Position numbers and translations under genes: made by a program
Assembly: GCA_027475525.1 (NCBI GenBank)
Contig: JAMWFC010000082.1
Location: 1,798,001 to 1,862,000, forward strand
DNA: 64,000 nt
Source of the DNA: Macrolepiota albuminosa
Lineage: Eukaryota > Basidiomycota > Agaricomycetes > Agaricales > Agaricaceae
Direction: 5' to 3'
The notes under the pieces: generated by a model
The model's input: the letters and a program-made list of their open reading frames with translations, nothing else
Told to the model about the DNA's origin: nothing
Databases searched by the model: none
Part shown: piece by piece, positions 24,396-35,510 of the stretch
How the letters are laid out: every line of letters starts with the position of its first letter
How positions within the stretch are numbered: the first letter of the stretch is position 1

Positions 24396-25702
24396 ATGGG
24401 CGGGAATGCTTTTGCGACACTATTGGACGCAAGCGCGTTTCCTCGCATGCCACCTGCTGTATATAATGCATTGAAGGACCGTCTATTACCTCGAATCTCA
24501 TGTCTCTACGAACATGTGGCTGTCCCTTTTGAGGCTCCTGAGAAGACTACTCACGGGGATGTTGACTTCATCGTAGCTTGTCCATTGAACTTTAAAGACA
24601 CCGCTGATCAAATCAATGCCCTGCATGAGATTGTTCAGGCGTCTGTCGGCGCCCGACATGCGAATTTGATGGACGGCAACCGCACATCGAATTTTGCCGT
24701 TCCTGTCGCTGTAGGTGAATGGACAACCCTTGGTTATGCAGATGAAGAGCAGGAGGCGCGTAGACTGGTTGAAGACGGAGACATTTATTATCAGGTAAGT
24801 CCTAGGACGCAGAAATTGAGTAAGTAATTGAGAAGATGCACCTTCGTGTAGGTTGATATTAAGGTCTGCGTGGACAAAGCAGAGTTTGAACGGATTGCGT
24901 TCTATCATGCGTATGGTGATCTTGGGATGATCATGGGTTTACTCGCTCGCAATATTGGACTGACTTTGGGAGAAAAGGGTCTCAAGGTTCGCCCCGAAAA
25001 TGATCATTTCTTGATTGATCGGACAATTCACGCCCTCAGTTACCCGACCCTCCAAATCCACCGATTGAACTCAGTCAATCATTTAACGAGATATTGGAAT
25101 TCATGGGCTGGTCGATGGACACCTGGAAAGCAGGGTTCAATACCAAGAGAGAAATATTTGAATGGGCAGGATCAACCAAGTTCTTCAATCCCAGGCAGTT
25201 TAGGTCTCACGGTGAAGGTTTTAGGAAAGTCAAAACAGATCGGAAAATGTATGCCGAATTCGTGCAATGGGCTGGGGAAACGGCCGCTCTTGTTGTAGAG
25301 AAACAAGGTAAGCGGACTGAAGAGCAATTTCGAGAATTACGAGACCTGGCACTTGTCCACTTCAACAAAAAGGACGTTTTCGACACACTAGCTCGGGAGC
25401 GAGAGCAACGTGTGGGCTTGAAGCAGGCATGGAGCGGATCTCGTGTTCGTGATTGGGCTGAACTTGGAAACTACTGGAAGGGTGTGAAACTGATTATGGA
25501 CGCAGTAAGAGAGAGGTTGGGCGGTGATGAAGGCGTTGCGAAGTTGTATCAAAGAGAAGGCGAAGATGGCATTAAACGAGTAGTTTTGGAGGAGAAAAAA
25601 CACCTATCAATTAGTTCGGTTAAGAGGGAGGAGAAACATGCAGACATCAACTCGACCGAGGGCGACCTGGCAAGGGGTATTACTAATCTAGCAGTGGCAT
25701 GA
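24396..25702 (+). CDS. nucleotidyltransferase-fold protein, fungal family of unknown role
   Basis: Three exons: 24396-24794, 24852-24986 and 25040-25702 (133, 45 and 221 codons including stop), all phase 0, giving about 398 residues. The second intron runs GTTCGC to CCTCAG (24987-25039) and is needed to join GEKGLK to LPDPPNPPIELSQSF. The N-terminal domain shows HGDVDFIVACP, resembling the G-x-D-x-D metal-binding signature of the pol-beta nucleotidyltransferase superfamily, then a helix-rich body (YHAYGDLGMIMGLLARNIG). The C-terminal half (EFMGWSMDTWKAGF, FVQWAGETAALV) is typical of basidiomycete paralogues annotated only as hypothetical. No targeting signal is seen. Fold assignment is inference from motif; substrate unknown. 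Confidence 0.85.
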
Positions 25703-25788
25703 CTTCGGTATAGTACTGTCATAAATTTCAGGACGTCAGTGAAATAGTAGTAGCCTTGTGACTATTATCGCTGTCGAGAATTGATTGC

Positions 25789-27177
25789 TTAATATTGCGT
25801 CCGTATGAAGTCTTCGACGAGCTTCTTGAACTCAACAGGTCTGGATCATTCTCAGTGAGCCACTTAATAGGAGAATAATTACAAAACATACCTATCACCA
25901 TGAACTTAATCATAGAAGGAATCTATCATCAGCCAAAAGTAGGATAGCGTCAAACAAGTTACATACCCCAATGACCCGCGTTGAGTGTTTCAAATTGTGA
26001 TTTAGGGAAGAATGATTCTATCGGTGCGAGACTATGTTTGTTGATATATCTAATCTTGAAATGAGCCGAGTGATATCAGACGTGTCTCGTGATGCACTTA
26101 CGCGCTCTGAGAACCCTTGATAAACAAGGTGGGACCGTCCCACTGTCGCTCTCCAGGAACGTAAGGGAAAGATCCAATCTCAGGGATCGCAACTTTAAGG
26201 GTATTCAATGGAACCCGGAATTTGGCAAATGGCTCATCCTGTGTGAGTGGAACGAGGTTTGTAAGAAGAAACTGCCGAACAGTCACATCCTCACCCAGCA
26301 GTGTAAGCCAACCCGTCCAAAATCGATTCAAATCACATACTGGTTCATAGTCTTCCAACACCTCCAGGGCTTCCTTTCGCGTCCGGAGCTTCAGCCTTTC
26401 AATCTTCTGCATGGCTTCCACGTAGCCCTTGAATTCAGGCGAGAGTTCCGCTCTTGTTGGAGCTACATCGACCACGATGAGTTTGGACAAAATTTGCGCA
26501 TTCTTAGCTTCAGACAGGCATGGATGAAGTGCCACAGACATTGCGACCTTTCCTCCCCTGGAGGATGGCTGCGTTTAGAAAAGGCAAAAAGCGCAAGGAT
26601 GGATCATACATGGAGTGCCCAAGGAGAGTAACTTTCGATAAGGAGTGACAATTTAAGAAGTGTATGACGTCCTCAGCCATCGCCGAATAAGTCATAGGCT
26701 CTAAATGGGGAGAACTTCCTTGATTACGAAGGTCCTAGTACTAGCCGTATCTTCGTTGGTGTCTTTGATGTGTATGCAAGAACTCACAAGAGAATAGACA
26801 GGAATATTCAAATCCTTCATGAACTGTTTAGCTAGTGATGTGAAGTTGCGCTTCGATCCACTCAACGTCACTCATAAGCGTTTTCCCGTGATATTCGCCT
26901 ATTCAACTGCTCACAATAGTCCGTGGAGGATAACTAAAGTCCCTTCCTTTAAATTTATATTCGGCGGGATTTGTGCCATATAATCGAGGTTGACGACAGT
27001 GTTGCTTTGGTTCTGCTCATGGGAAAATGACCTTGTGATCTGGGTCAGGTGGGTTGTCGTCGAGTGTGCTTGCGCGTGTGTTGCCCTGCCTCGAACTTCT
27101 AAGCGAGATACAGTGCCTCTATGCAGAGAAACTCTTGTTGTTGCAGATGCTCGTCGGACGGCAAGGCGTAAGAGCAT
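25789..27177 (-). CDS. ABHD11: mitochondrial alpha/beta hydrolase, ABHD11/Imo32-like
   Basis: Probable serine hydrolase of mitochondria. Start at 27177 (MLLRLAVRRASATTRVSLHR) gives an Arg-rich, acid-free presequence. The fold reads GTLVILHGLF-GSKRNFTSLA, DLRNQGSSPHLEPMTYSAM, nucleophile elbow GHSMGG, VVDVAPTRAEL, GPTLFIKGSQSA and, at the C-terminus, the catalytic His in LNAGHWVHGDRPVEF, ending FVEDFIRTQY... more exactly KKLVEDFIRTQY at 25789. An intron lies in the elbow after GHSM. The C-terminus uses introns 25905-25966 and 25841-25891 around a 13-nt exon (25892-25904). Catalytic Ser and His are visible and the gene looks intact. Yeast Imo32 and human ABHD11 are the family names; substrate is unknown here. 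Confidence 0.9.
25892..25904 (-). other. ABHD11: 13-nt microexon of the ABHD11-like gene
   Basis: Minus strand TTCATGGTGATAG, preceded by AG and followed by GTATGT. It completes CAT TGG G|TT CAT GGT GAT AG|A CCT, giving HWVHGDRP, which matches the family around the catalytic His. Without it the last exon is out of frame. Confidence 0.85.
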
Positions 27178-27401
27178 GTTATGGGTCAGACCCGAAGAAG
27201 TGACGCTATAAATAGTCACTCATTTACCAGACGCTCCGATCGTCACACATGCTCACGACCATTATGGACCACAGATGACAGACCTCTCTGCCTACCGTGT
27301 GAAAGGACTTCTGGTGTTCTCTTCCGCCAGGCGGGATCGCAATTATTTGTATGCCATAAAAACTGCAAACCAATTATTATCGACTCCCCAAGTCTTTCAC
27401 A

Positions 27402-29275
27402 ATGTTAACTATCCTGAAAACGTCTGTCCTGTTCTCAATGCTTGCCCGAGGTGTTTCATCTTCTCCTGTTGTGCACCTTAAATCAAGGGCAGCTACCCAG
27501 CCTGTGAAAGTTACTTTGAACGGGAACACTTATATTAACAAGGTAGCTGCATTTTTGCGCCTTCATAAGCATTCATCTTACACTCACCTGAGGGTTTGGT
27601 TGGCTTTGGTCTTATTCCTTCTGATTTTCGTGATTCTGTCGGTGATACCTTGGGCGGAATTGGAAGTGGAATCGACATCAAACGTGGAACATGGGCGCAG
27701 ACTGCCTTTGGAACTTACACTGGTACATTTGTCGTGACCCCAGATCGTGGCTTCAATGTGTATGTTATTTCGATTTTTTGCTCTGGCATCAGTGGAAGGA
27801 TTTATCCCTCGTGTAGCGATGGAACGATCGACTATCAATCCCGCCAGCATGAGATTGATTTTGTCTTTTCGCCCTATTACGACAGCTCAAAACTCAGTTT
27901 TTCGGATGCACAGGATACCCTCGTTCTTACGTACATTAACACTGTGCTCAGATTCGAGAGGAACAACGTTAAGACCAGCGGATTGGACCCGACTGCTGTC
28001 AGGGCTGCTCAGAGCGGGTTCCCTGACGATCCCACTGCTGATCCCCAAATGCCCATTGCCTCCACTTCAGAACCTCATCTCACCATTGATGCAGAAGGAC
28101 TTGTTGCAAATGATGATGGCAGGTGAATACCCCTGCAAGTGACCTCTGAGAGTGATATACTCATAAACTCCTGCCCTGCAGCTTTTGGGTCAGTGATGAA
28201 TATGGTCCTTATATCTACAAGTTCTCGGCGACTGGGCAATTGATTCAAACAATTCAACCTCCTGATGCAATCCTCCCTCTGGACAAGAATGGAAACCTCG
28301 AATTTACTTCCGATGACGATCCACACACTGGCCGGGGCGGCAATCATGGTTTGTTCTCCCTTCTCTTTGTTTCTCTTGTCTTGCTGAGGTAATTCTATCT
28401 AGGTTTCGAAGGATTGACGATTGACCGCGTGAACAAGATACTTTATGCTATGCTTCAGGCGGCTACTATTCAGGACGGGGGTGACGAAAGGGATACCTCC
28501 CGATACACTCGTCTTCTCGCATGGAATGTTTCTGATCCTTCGATTCGTCCTCCTCTTGTCGGAGAGTGGGTCGTTCCTCTTCCTCTGAGTGACAAAGACA
28601 ACACGCAGGAATGCAGCGAGATTCATTTTGTAAAGCCTGGTATTTTCCTTGCCTTGTCCAGGGACGGTGATGGTCATGGAGGAGACGACAATAACACGAA
28701 GTACAAGTAGGTTTTAGTTTCTACCTAGACCTCTACTTGGCCTGATCTTTCAAGACAGGCGGATCTTTTCTCCATAATTGGAGCTACAGACATTCACGGA
28801 ACAAAATATGACGATCCTGCAAATCCAATCGCGTCTGATGGCAAGCTCAAGAGCGGCATTACTCCTGCGACATATGTATCCTTTGTCGACTTCGTTGAGG
28901 ACAACGGCCTTGAACGATTTGGTTTGCACAACGGTCAGTCGCCACCTCTTTGCCCCTCCGTGCAGGTTTCAGACTTTTCGTGATCTATAGATGATCCTGC
29001 AGACAAGACATTGATTGATGCGAAGTGGGAGTCCCTCACGTTGGCACCCTGCTTTGACTCTGAATTTCCTGATGATTTCTTCTTGTTTACTGCTGTGCGT
29101 ACCGCCCTTTGACGGCACCTGTTGATGAAGCTAAATGTTTCCCCAGGCGGATAATGATTTCCTCACCGAAGACGGGATGTCCCTAGGGGAATCTTATGAT
29201 GCTGGTATCAATGTTGACACCCAGTTCTTGGTATTCAGGGTAACACTTCCGGGTGCTGTACCTTACAATTCCTAG
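27402..29275 (+). CDS. secreted esterase-like/phytase-like protein
   Basis: Belongs to the phytase-like family (esterase-like activity of phytase, Pfam PF13449), a secreted beta-propeller of bacteria and fungi with uncertain substrate. Start at 27402 gives a signal peptide (MLTILKTSVLFSMLARGVSSS). Exon 1 ends at 27542; exon 2 starts at 27593 and reads GLVGFGLIPSDFRDSVGDTL and GIGSGIDI, then FVVTPDRGFNV. After a further intron come EPHLTIDAEGLVANDDGSFW, VSDEYGPYIYKFSATGQL, NHGFEGLTIDR, LLAWNVSDPS and the C-terminal DTQFLVFRVTLPGAVPYNS. At least six introns are readable. Family hallmarks are the GIGSG and D-EG-(F/W)-SDEYGP blocks. It seems intact; enzyme activity is not assured from family membership. 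Confidence 0.88.
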
Positions 29276-29574
29276 ATAGGGTTGTTGATCTCCATATGAT
29301 CTTAAGTTGTGGTGGTGATTTAATGTATGCCGTTAGGGCTTGTGCTATCGTAACAGTGACCTGTCAAAAGTGAATCATGAAAATGATATACATAGAAATC
29401 AAGCTCGAGTTGAATTCCAGGAACAAAGTCGAGAATGATAATTTTCCGAGGTCAACATACATGTATGTATGTGGTCATTGTTAATTGAGATGAGGAGGTT
29501 GTCCGTGACACTTGTTTGGTTACAACGGTTACATCAAACATCATCATCCTTTCTTTCAACGGCCAAGTTGCATA

Positions 29575-31018
29575 ATGACGTCGAATTTCCAGCAAGCTCA
29601 GGCAGAGGGGCTATGCCTTCGCTATCCAGAAAATCTTCCTCTTCACAGAGATATCAACTATGAAGCTGCTGTCAATATGCTATTGCGGGCTACGGCCATG
29701 TCTACAAGCGTACCCTTTGCATGGGGCTTTGTTGACAAGCCCCCTGGTAAGTCGCGCTTCGGTCCCGTTTATGATGCATTCTCACAGGTTATTTGACGGA
29801 TCTACTAGAGGGACAAGTTCTGCTTCTATTTCTTCCTCTACAATCACCGTTTCCCAATGACGGCCTTCGATTCCAAGAACAAGAAGTTAAATTTACCATG
29901 CCTGCCGGAAACAACCGCGTGAGTAGCCTAGTTACATATATTCAGTGATATCGGTAAAGTATTGGAGCATCTATTGATATCTATATCAGGAGCTCGAAGT
30001 ACACGAGGTGAAGTTTGGTTTTATCCCAGGTGGTCAAGACTCCAACGCCTGGCGCTGTCGACGACGATACCGTCTCGTCAAGGGTGGCAATCCTTCCCTC
30101 GTACTAGTACACTACACGCAAGGGCCTCAGGCACGTAAGTCGCGTCTAACGCGATTTTGTCGGATCGTGAACTTAAAAAACTGGCCAACAGAGATCGTCC
30201 CGTCAATGATGAATCATCCTGTTCGCAATTATCCGCTTCGCACTGTCAATGAACCATCTGTATATGTGGCAGGAGAAAAGATGGGGCAGAAAGTGTATCC
30301 TCCTGGTGGTCTCATGCAATCTTCTGCTCCCGCGATTCAACAGCCCGGAATGCCCATGAATTTTTCCCAGCAACAGGCTATGGTTGCGCAACAGAACACC
30401 AATATGGATTTACTAGACCAGCGGAGAAGAGAGCAGGAGCAGAGGGCACGAGCACAGGCCGGGGCCGCCGCAGGAGGTGTAAGTATCTGTCATCGGTTCC
30501 ACTTCCCATGCTCCTTAATCTTAGCAGAGGCCACCACCACGGCCTGAGGACGATGATTCCGGAGGTAATCTTTGCTTTTCTGCTATAAGCTCGTATCTCA
30601 CAAGGATTTCTTTAGACGAAATCGATCACATATCAACGCGAACCCTTGCTCTTAACAGATACAAGCGCAATCACGATATGATGAACGAAGTGTTCAAATT
30701 TGCAGCTTATGGTGCGTTTCTCTTGGTATCTACTCTTCTCGCATGTGCTCACGTGTAATGTGTTCATTAGGCGATAAACATGCACCACCACCGCCTCGTC
30801 CGTATTCCATCTTTGACAAAAACGAGATCGAGCAAAAAACGGTTTGTGTCTTTGTCAGAATTATGACATGGATGTTGAACCTTCACGTTACCATTTAGCT
30901 AAAGCTTCAAGAAGAGATTGAAGCACTCAAGGCTCAGCTTGCTGAACGAAGAGCAGCCCGTCGACAGGACCGACCAGACGTTGTGACGACCTTTGGAAGC
31001 GATGGGAACGCCGCATAG
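29575..31018 (+). CDS. ssr4: SWI/SNF and RSC complex subunit Ssr4 homologue
   Basis: Fungal-specific subunit shared by the SWI/SNF and RSC nucleosome remodelers. Start at 29575 (MTSNFQQAQAEGLCLRYPEN). The N-terminal domain (former DUF1750) has SVPFAWGFVDKPPG, LLEGQVLLLFLPLQSPFPND, ELEVHEVKFGFIPGGQD and the signature RRRYRLVKGGNPSLVLVHYT. The middle is Pro/Gln/Met-rich (VYPPGGLMQSSAPAIQQPGM, NFSQQQAMVAQQN) and followed by a charged helix (LLDQRRREQEQRARAQ). The C-terminus holds ISTRTLALNRYKRNHDMMNE and a short coiled coil (LKLQEEIEALKAQLAERRAA). About seven short introns interrupt it; it ends GSDGNAA at 31018. No lesions seen. Confidence 0.88.
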
Positions 31019-31366
31019 TACCTCTTGTACTTTGTATAATGTTTCTTGGTGTACTAGTAAGATTTTGGGCTGCGCTTATGTATAGGCTGCTTTTCTCACC
31101 CTGAGACGTCTCGACGGATTTTCTTCATGTTTGTATCCGTCGCCTATATACGGGGTTGACATAGAATAACAGAAGGAAGGCTGTCCTGTCTTGCGTCCCC
31201 CATTTTTCAGCTTGAGGTTCACGTTTCACAATCAATACTACTAGTTGAGAGGATGATGAAGCCGCTAACGCTCCTGTTTACTCAGTAAGGTTTGTATATG
31301 TGTAAGCGAGCTCATTAGAAAGAATCTAGTAAAATCACATGGAGTCATGATATTAATCTAGACTGA
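31019..31366. other. short intergenic stretch
   Basis: 3' flanks of two convergent genes. Nothing else seen. Confidence 0.5.
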
Positions 31367-32252
31367 TCAGAAAAAGATTGGTTGAACCACATGAGCAAAT
31401 GAAAATATCGTCCTATGAGACAAAAAGGGAAGCTGTGAAGGGAGATCTTGATCACATATCGACAACGAAGCACTGATGGAACGAAATTTGGTCTCATCGA
31501 ATAAGCAGCGTAAATGGTGTGTTGACGAGCTGACAATAATGAAGCGCAGGGGACTCCGTTGTACATGGACAAGCCGCGATATTTGTTTTAAAATATCACT
31601 TTGGTGTTCTTCGCCCCTGCAATCATCCAATGCGTCTACGATAACGAAAAACGAGCCGTGAACATCGAGTTCGGCAAGTGGCTTCAAGATGAGCGTCTCG
31701 ATCTGGCTCGGAATAGATCTCTGGAATATCAAAGGATCGTCGCGCATGGATTTGACGAGGCCGGCTTGAAAACCTGGAATGTATAGAGCGAGCTGCAGCG
31801 CAAGGGTAGGCGTGAAGTAATTGATAGAACTGCACTTGGGCCGCTTAGAATTGAAGAAGAAACTGGCTGCGAGTTCTCCGCGCTTCGCGCAAGTCTCAAC
31901 GATATGGCTCGCGATTGTAAAATTGAGAGCCTTGGAAGGCCCGTGAAGGTGGAGCAGGGGCTTGCTCGTGCTACTCGTCGACGACATCCATTCCAATACC
32001 GCTTGCAGGATTTGTGACTGTACCCCTGAATGACTTGAAACCCCTGGAAGTAGCACGCGATCCTGCGAATCATATGTAGCACCCAAGGCAGATGCTTGAC
32101 AGAGATTGAGAAAGACTGCACGGTGATTGATCTGAGTTCGGCGTCCTTCCACGAGACCGGATAGAGTGCTTACCAGGCTCAGTACTGTAGATATTCTCTA
32201 TGGTCGTGAAGTTGCCCCCATTGACGGTAACGTTTCTGGCATTTGTGAACAT
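31367..32252 (-). pseudogene. truncated NACHT-type NTPase (NLR-like) with a lost P-loop
   Basis: Starts at 32252 with MFTNARNVTVNGGNFTTIE, the N-terminal signature of many Agaricomycete NACHT proteins, then an intron (GTAAGC donor near 32177). The core follows: GATYDSQDRV and LLHLHGPSKALNFTIASHIV, where the Walker A GPxGxGKS/T is expected. Here it reads GPSKALNFT, so the invariant Gly-Lys-Ser/Thr is gone. Walker B FFVIVDALDDC and the sensor LRFIIVSSS remain. The frame ends at 31367 soon after the NACHT core, with no C-terminal repeats. These proteins are candidate recognition and incompatibility receptors. This one cannot bind ATP in the normal way and is probably a relic. Confidence 0.75.
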
Positions 32253-33248
32253 GGCGATTCTGTGGAAGTTACCAATGATGACAGGTCTTCCACAAACCGA
32301 TTTTTACAGCCCTTGTGTGGCCGCAGCAGTTGCACAGCCCCCTCGTAGAGTCGCTGCTTCCGACGAGAACTGCTGAGCGTATTTCCTTTCTAATACGCAT
32401 GTCACGATGACAAACCCTAGTAGCCCCTAGTAGCCGTGAAAGGTCCCAAGAAGATCTTAATTTGAAGACGTGGACATGTAATTTGGTCTGAACTTCACCA
32501 GGCGGAACTTTGCCGATAAACTATGAACATATGTATCAGGAGGCACTGCTTTGTACCAGATTTCCGGTAAGCAATACCTCCAGGGCTTAGACATTTCGAT
32601 AGGCGCCAGCAGCGGCTACTGTCAACGTCGGTCACACAAACCAAAAAAGAACATCAAAGGGGATAGTGAAGATGATGATCACCTTGATTTACGTGCGAAT
32701 GCTTCCAGGACGAGCCAAAATGTGCTGTAAGGGCTTCAAGAACGCACGAAGGTAATGTAGTAACAAAGGCTAGGCTACGATTGTGGATCAGACGCAACCA
32801 GATATTCAAGCTCAGCGAGTGATTGACGCCGCCATCCCCTTTGAGGATAATCAGTGGGAAAACGGTTCTCAGTTATCACTGTCATCTGGTATAAAGTACA
32901 CGCTGCGCATCATGACGTAAAGTATGATTCTGTGACAGATAGCTCTTGGGAAATGTGCTAGTATAGATGAATAACATGAACATCATAATCATCGTGATTG
33001 GTCGTAAGTTGTGGTGTGCATGCTTAATAAATAGTTGATACCCAATGCATGTAAAGACCAAAGGAAACCAGCGTGCATAGAATACACATTTGAACTGAGG
33101 TGTTCAGGTGATATGAAACTGTGGGGGCGCACGTACAGGGTATCCAGAGATAGATAAACAAACCACGAGGATCAGAAACCACAAACCGGAAAATTCTGAT
33201 GAGCCCATAGGGACTCGCAACCTCAGGAGCCTGACAGGGCGCACTTGC
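32253..33248. other. gene-free interval
   Basis: Only short ORFs without recognisable content. It could hold 5' parts of the NACHT relic, but I see no matching motif. Confidence 0.4.
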
Positions 33249-35510
33249 TCAGCGCAGGATTTCAAGGCTCCTGCTCCTTTTTCGATCAGCCGGGCACACA
33301 GGTCTCAGCAAGGTCGTCTGGAAAGTGGATAACCCTTTGAAGTCCACTATTCCAGATAACGATGGCCGAGGCCACGTTTCTTCATTCTTTTCATTCAGAA
33401 GTAGACCTTCAGGATGCTTGTTCCCTCGCCTCGATGCACTACATGCAAGTGTAGGACCATACGAAGGCTTCGATTGGCTCCTATGCGCGTGACGTCTCAC
33501 GAAGTCTGGGACTTGTAAACGCTCTTGGCGGTGGTTGAACGTCGCACTCCGTGAAACTTCAAACGTTTCGAGCGCGTCGGCGACATCGAGCTGTTCTGCC
33601 CCACTGAGAGGAGGAAGCACAGCGTTAAACTCGACTTTGCGCCGGCGTCCACGGGACGAGGAACGGTCTAGATGGGGGCCTGGACCAAGCGAGTCTGAAG
33701 GTGTCACTGGCGGGGCAATACTGAGGCTAGGTGAGCGGTCTGAAGTGAAGGATTTTAGACGTCTTCGGCCACGCTCGAATGATGCGGATGACAGGTCAGA
33801 GGTGGTATCGAAAAAGTGGGACGATCGAGGAGATGGTATACTGGAGGGGGAACGAACGGCAGATGTGGAACGCGTGGGCGTGCCAACGGCATTGAAAGCT
33901 ATCACGGATGGAGAAGGAGCACGGCGGGACCGTGAGTTGCTGCGGTTGAGCGTGAGACGCGAGTGAGGAGCGCGAGAAAGGGAACGTTTCAATCTAGACG
34001 AGGACCGTCGAGACGCTGCATCGTGAGTGGGATGCGGGCTAGGTTCCTGTTTCCACTCGGGATCTTCGGGGATAGCGTCTTCAAGCCTACGCGGCTGGGA
34101 CGGCACTCGGAATTCTTCCTCCGAGTCGGCCGAAGTGATGTCATCGCTCTCTGGACCCCATCCGATACCCCACGCAACTTCATCAACCATTGCAATGCTC
34201 CAGCGGTTTGTGTCTGAGCGGTCAAGACATCCTTTCAACACACGTTCTGCACCGCGGCCAATGCCAGACGGGACTTCATAGACGCCTGATCAAAGTCAAA
34301 ATCAACGAACAATGCAAGGAGCTCTTGAATGCTTACCATTCAAGATTTTCATTTGTAGCCGGGGCTCAAACGGATCGAAAAAAGGAAGACAACCGGTCAG
34401 TAGAGTGTGAAGAACAACACCAAGAGCCCAGATATCTTGGGCAGGATTCGGAATGACAGGACCAGCCTGTGGTAGAATAAGTTCGGGTGCCGCGTAAGGA
34501 AGTGATCCTGGCAGGAATATTGGGGGAGGTGTTGGGTGAGCAGACGAGGTAGAATTGCGATGACGTGCCAATTGAGCTGGAAGATTGATCCCCTTGATCC
34601 CTACCCTTGGATTTGGAACGTTGAGAGAAACTGCGCGGTGCACCGTAGAATGTCCTGGTCGATAGATCTCGGTCTGCTGCTGATCTTGTTCTTCCTCTTC
34701 CTCTTCATCGGGCTCACCTATCCTTTTGGACATGCCGAAATCTCCAATTCTACACACGCCCGACTCGTCCACAAGCACATTCTCTAATTTGATGTCCCTA
34801 TGGACCAACAAAGCAACTTCATGCAGATATCGTAATCCCCGCACCACCTGCCTAAACATCGTCCCCACATCATCATGAGGTAACTCGGGTCGGCCGTCCC
34901 GCTTTAATATGTCGAAAAGAGAGCCAGCGGGACAGAACAGAGTGAAAAAATAATCGGCATAAGGGGTGTGAGCTGCAGAGAAAAGCGGCAGTATGTGCTC
35001 GTGACTCAGAGTTCCCCAAATCTGAGCTTCATGCTTGACACGCTTTTTCGCAAGAACCGAATCACTGCCCCGCTTGAAATGATCAGAACGCCTAATGATC
35101 TTGACTGCAACCACATCACCCGATGATGAAAAGGCACGCCTGATGGTGGAGAAAGCGCCATGTCCAATGATTGTCCCCAGAGTGTAGCCAGAGACAACAT
35201 GTCCCTCACTATCTGGTTGAGAAACGGACATATTTCTTGGTGAGCTAAATGCTGAGAGGAACATCGCAGCAGGCGAAGAGGATATCGAGTCTGCAAAGCA
35301 AGGAACCGACATATTATGTTGGACTGCCATATCTTCTTTGTCATTGTCCTTTTCCACAACTCCAGCCAAGTCTTGCATTAACGTAGCACCCAGAGCACTT
35401 TGTCCGGTTTCTTCGTCTTGATTAGCAGAAGCAATAGAGGCCTGAGTGGGCCGGACACAGCCAAACAGCGAAGGGCATAAGTATGAATCTCCGGTGGTCG
35501 TTCCAGAGGG
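33249..35510 (-). CDS. serine/threonine protein kinase with long activation-loop insert and Ser/Arg-rich tail
   Basis: Kinase domain: Gly loop IIGHGAFSTIRRAF, catalytic Lys VAVKIIRRSD, HRD loop LLVHRDIKLENVLVD, DFG in GVCRIGDFGMSKR, then APE as SLPYAAPELI and DIWALGVVLHTLLTGCLPF. Between DFG and APE lies an insert of about 75 residues with an acidic run (EPDEEEEEEQDQQQ), far longer than the usual activation segment. After a single intron (near 34255-34330) the domain ends CLDRSDTNRWSIAMV, and a 300-residue tail rich in Ser, Arg and Pro follows to 33249. Upstream, MPSGTTTGDSYLCPSLFG at 35510 is the first in-frame ATG after a stop; an additional 5' exon near 35749 (MAANSIRYPPE) is possible. Closest in feel to fungal CAMK-like nutrient and cell-cycle kinases, but I do not assign a subfamily. 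Confidence 0.85.

Noticed and set aside
26089..26631. 180-codon plus-strand ORF
   Set aside because: Antisense to the ABHD11-like hydrolase, whose minus-strand frame carries all the family motifs.
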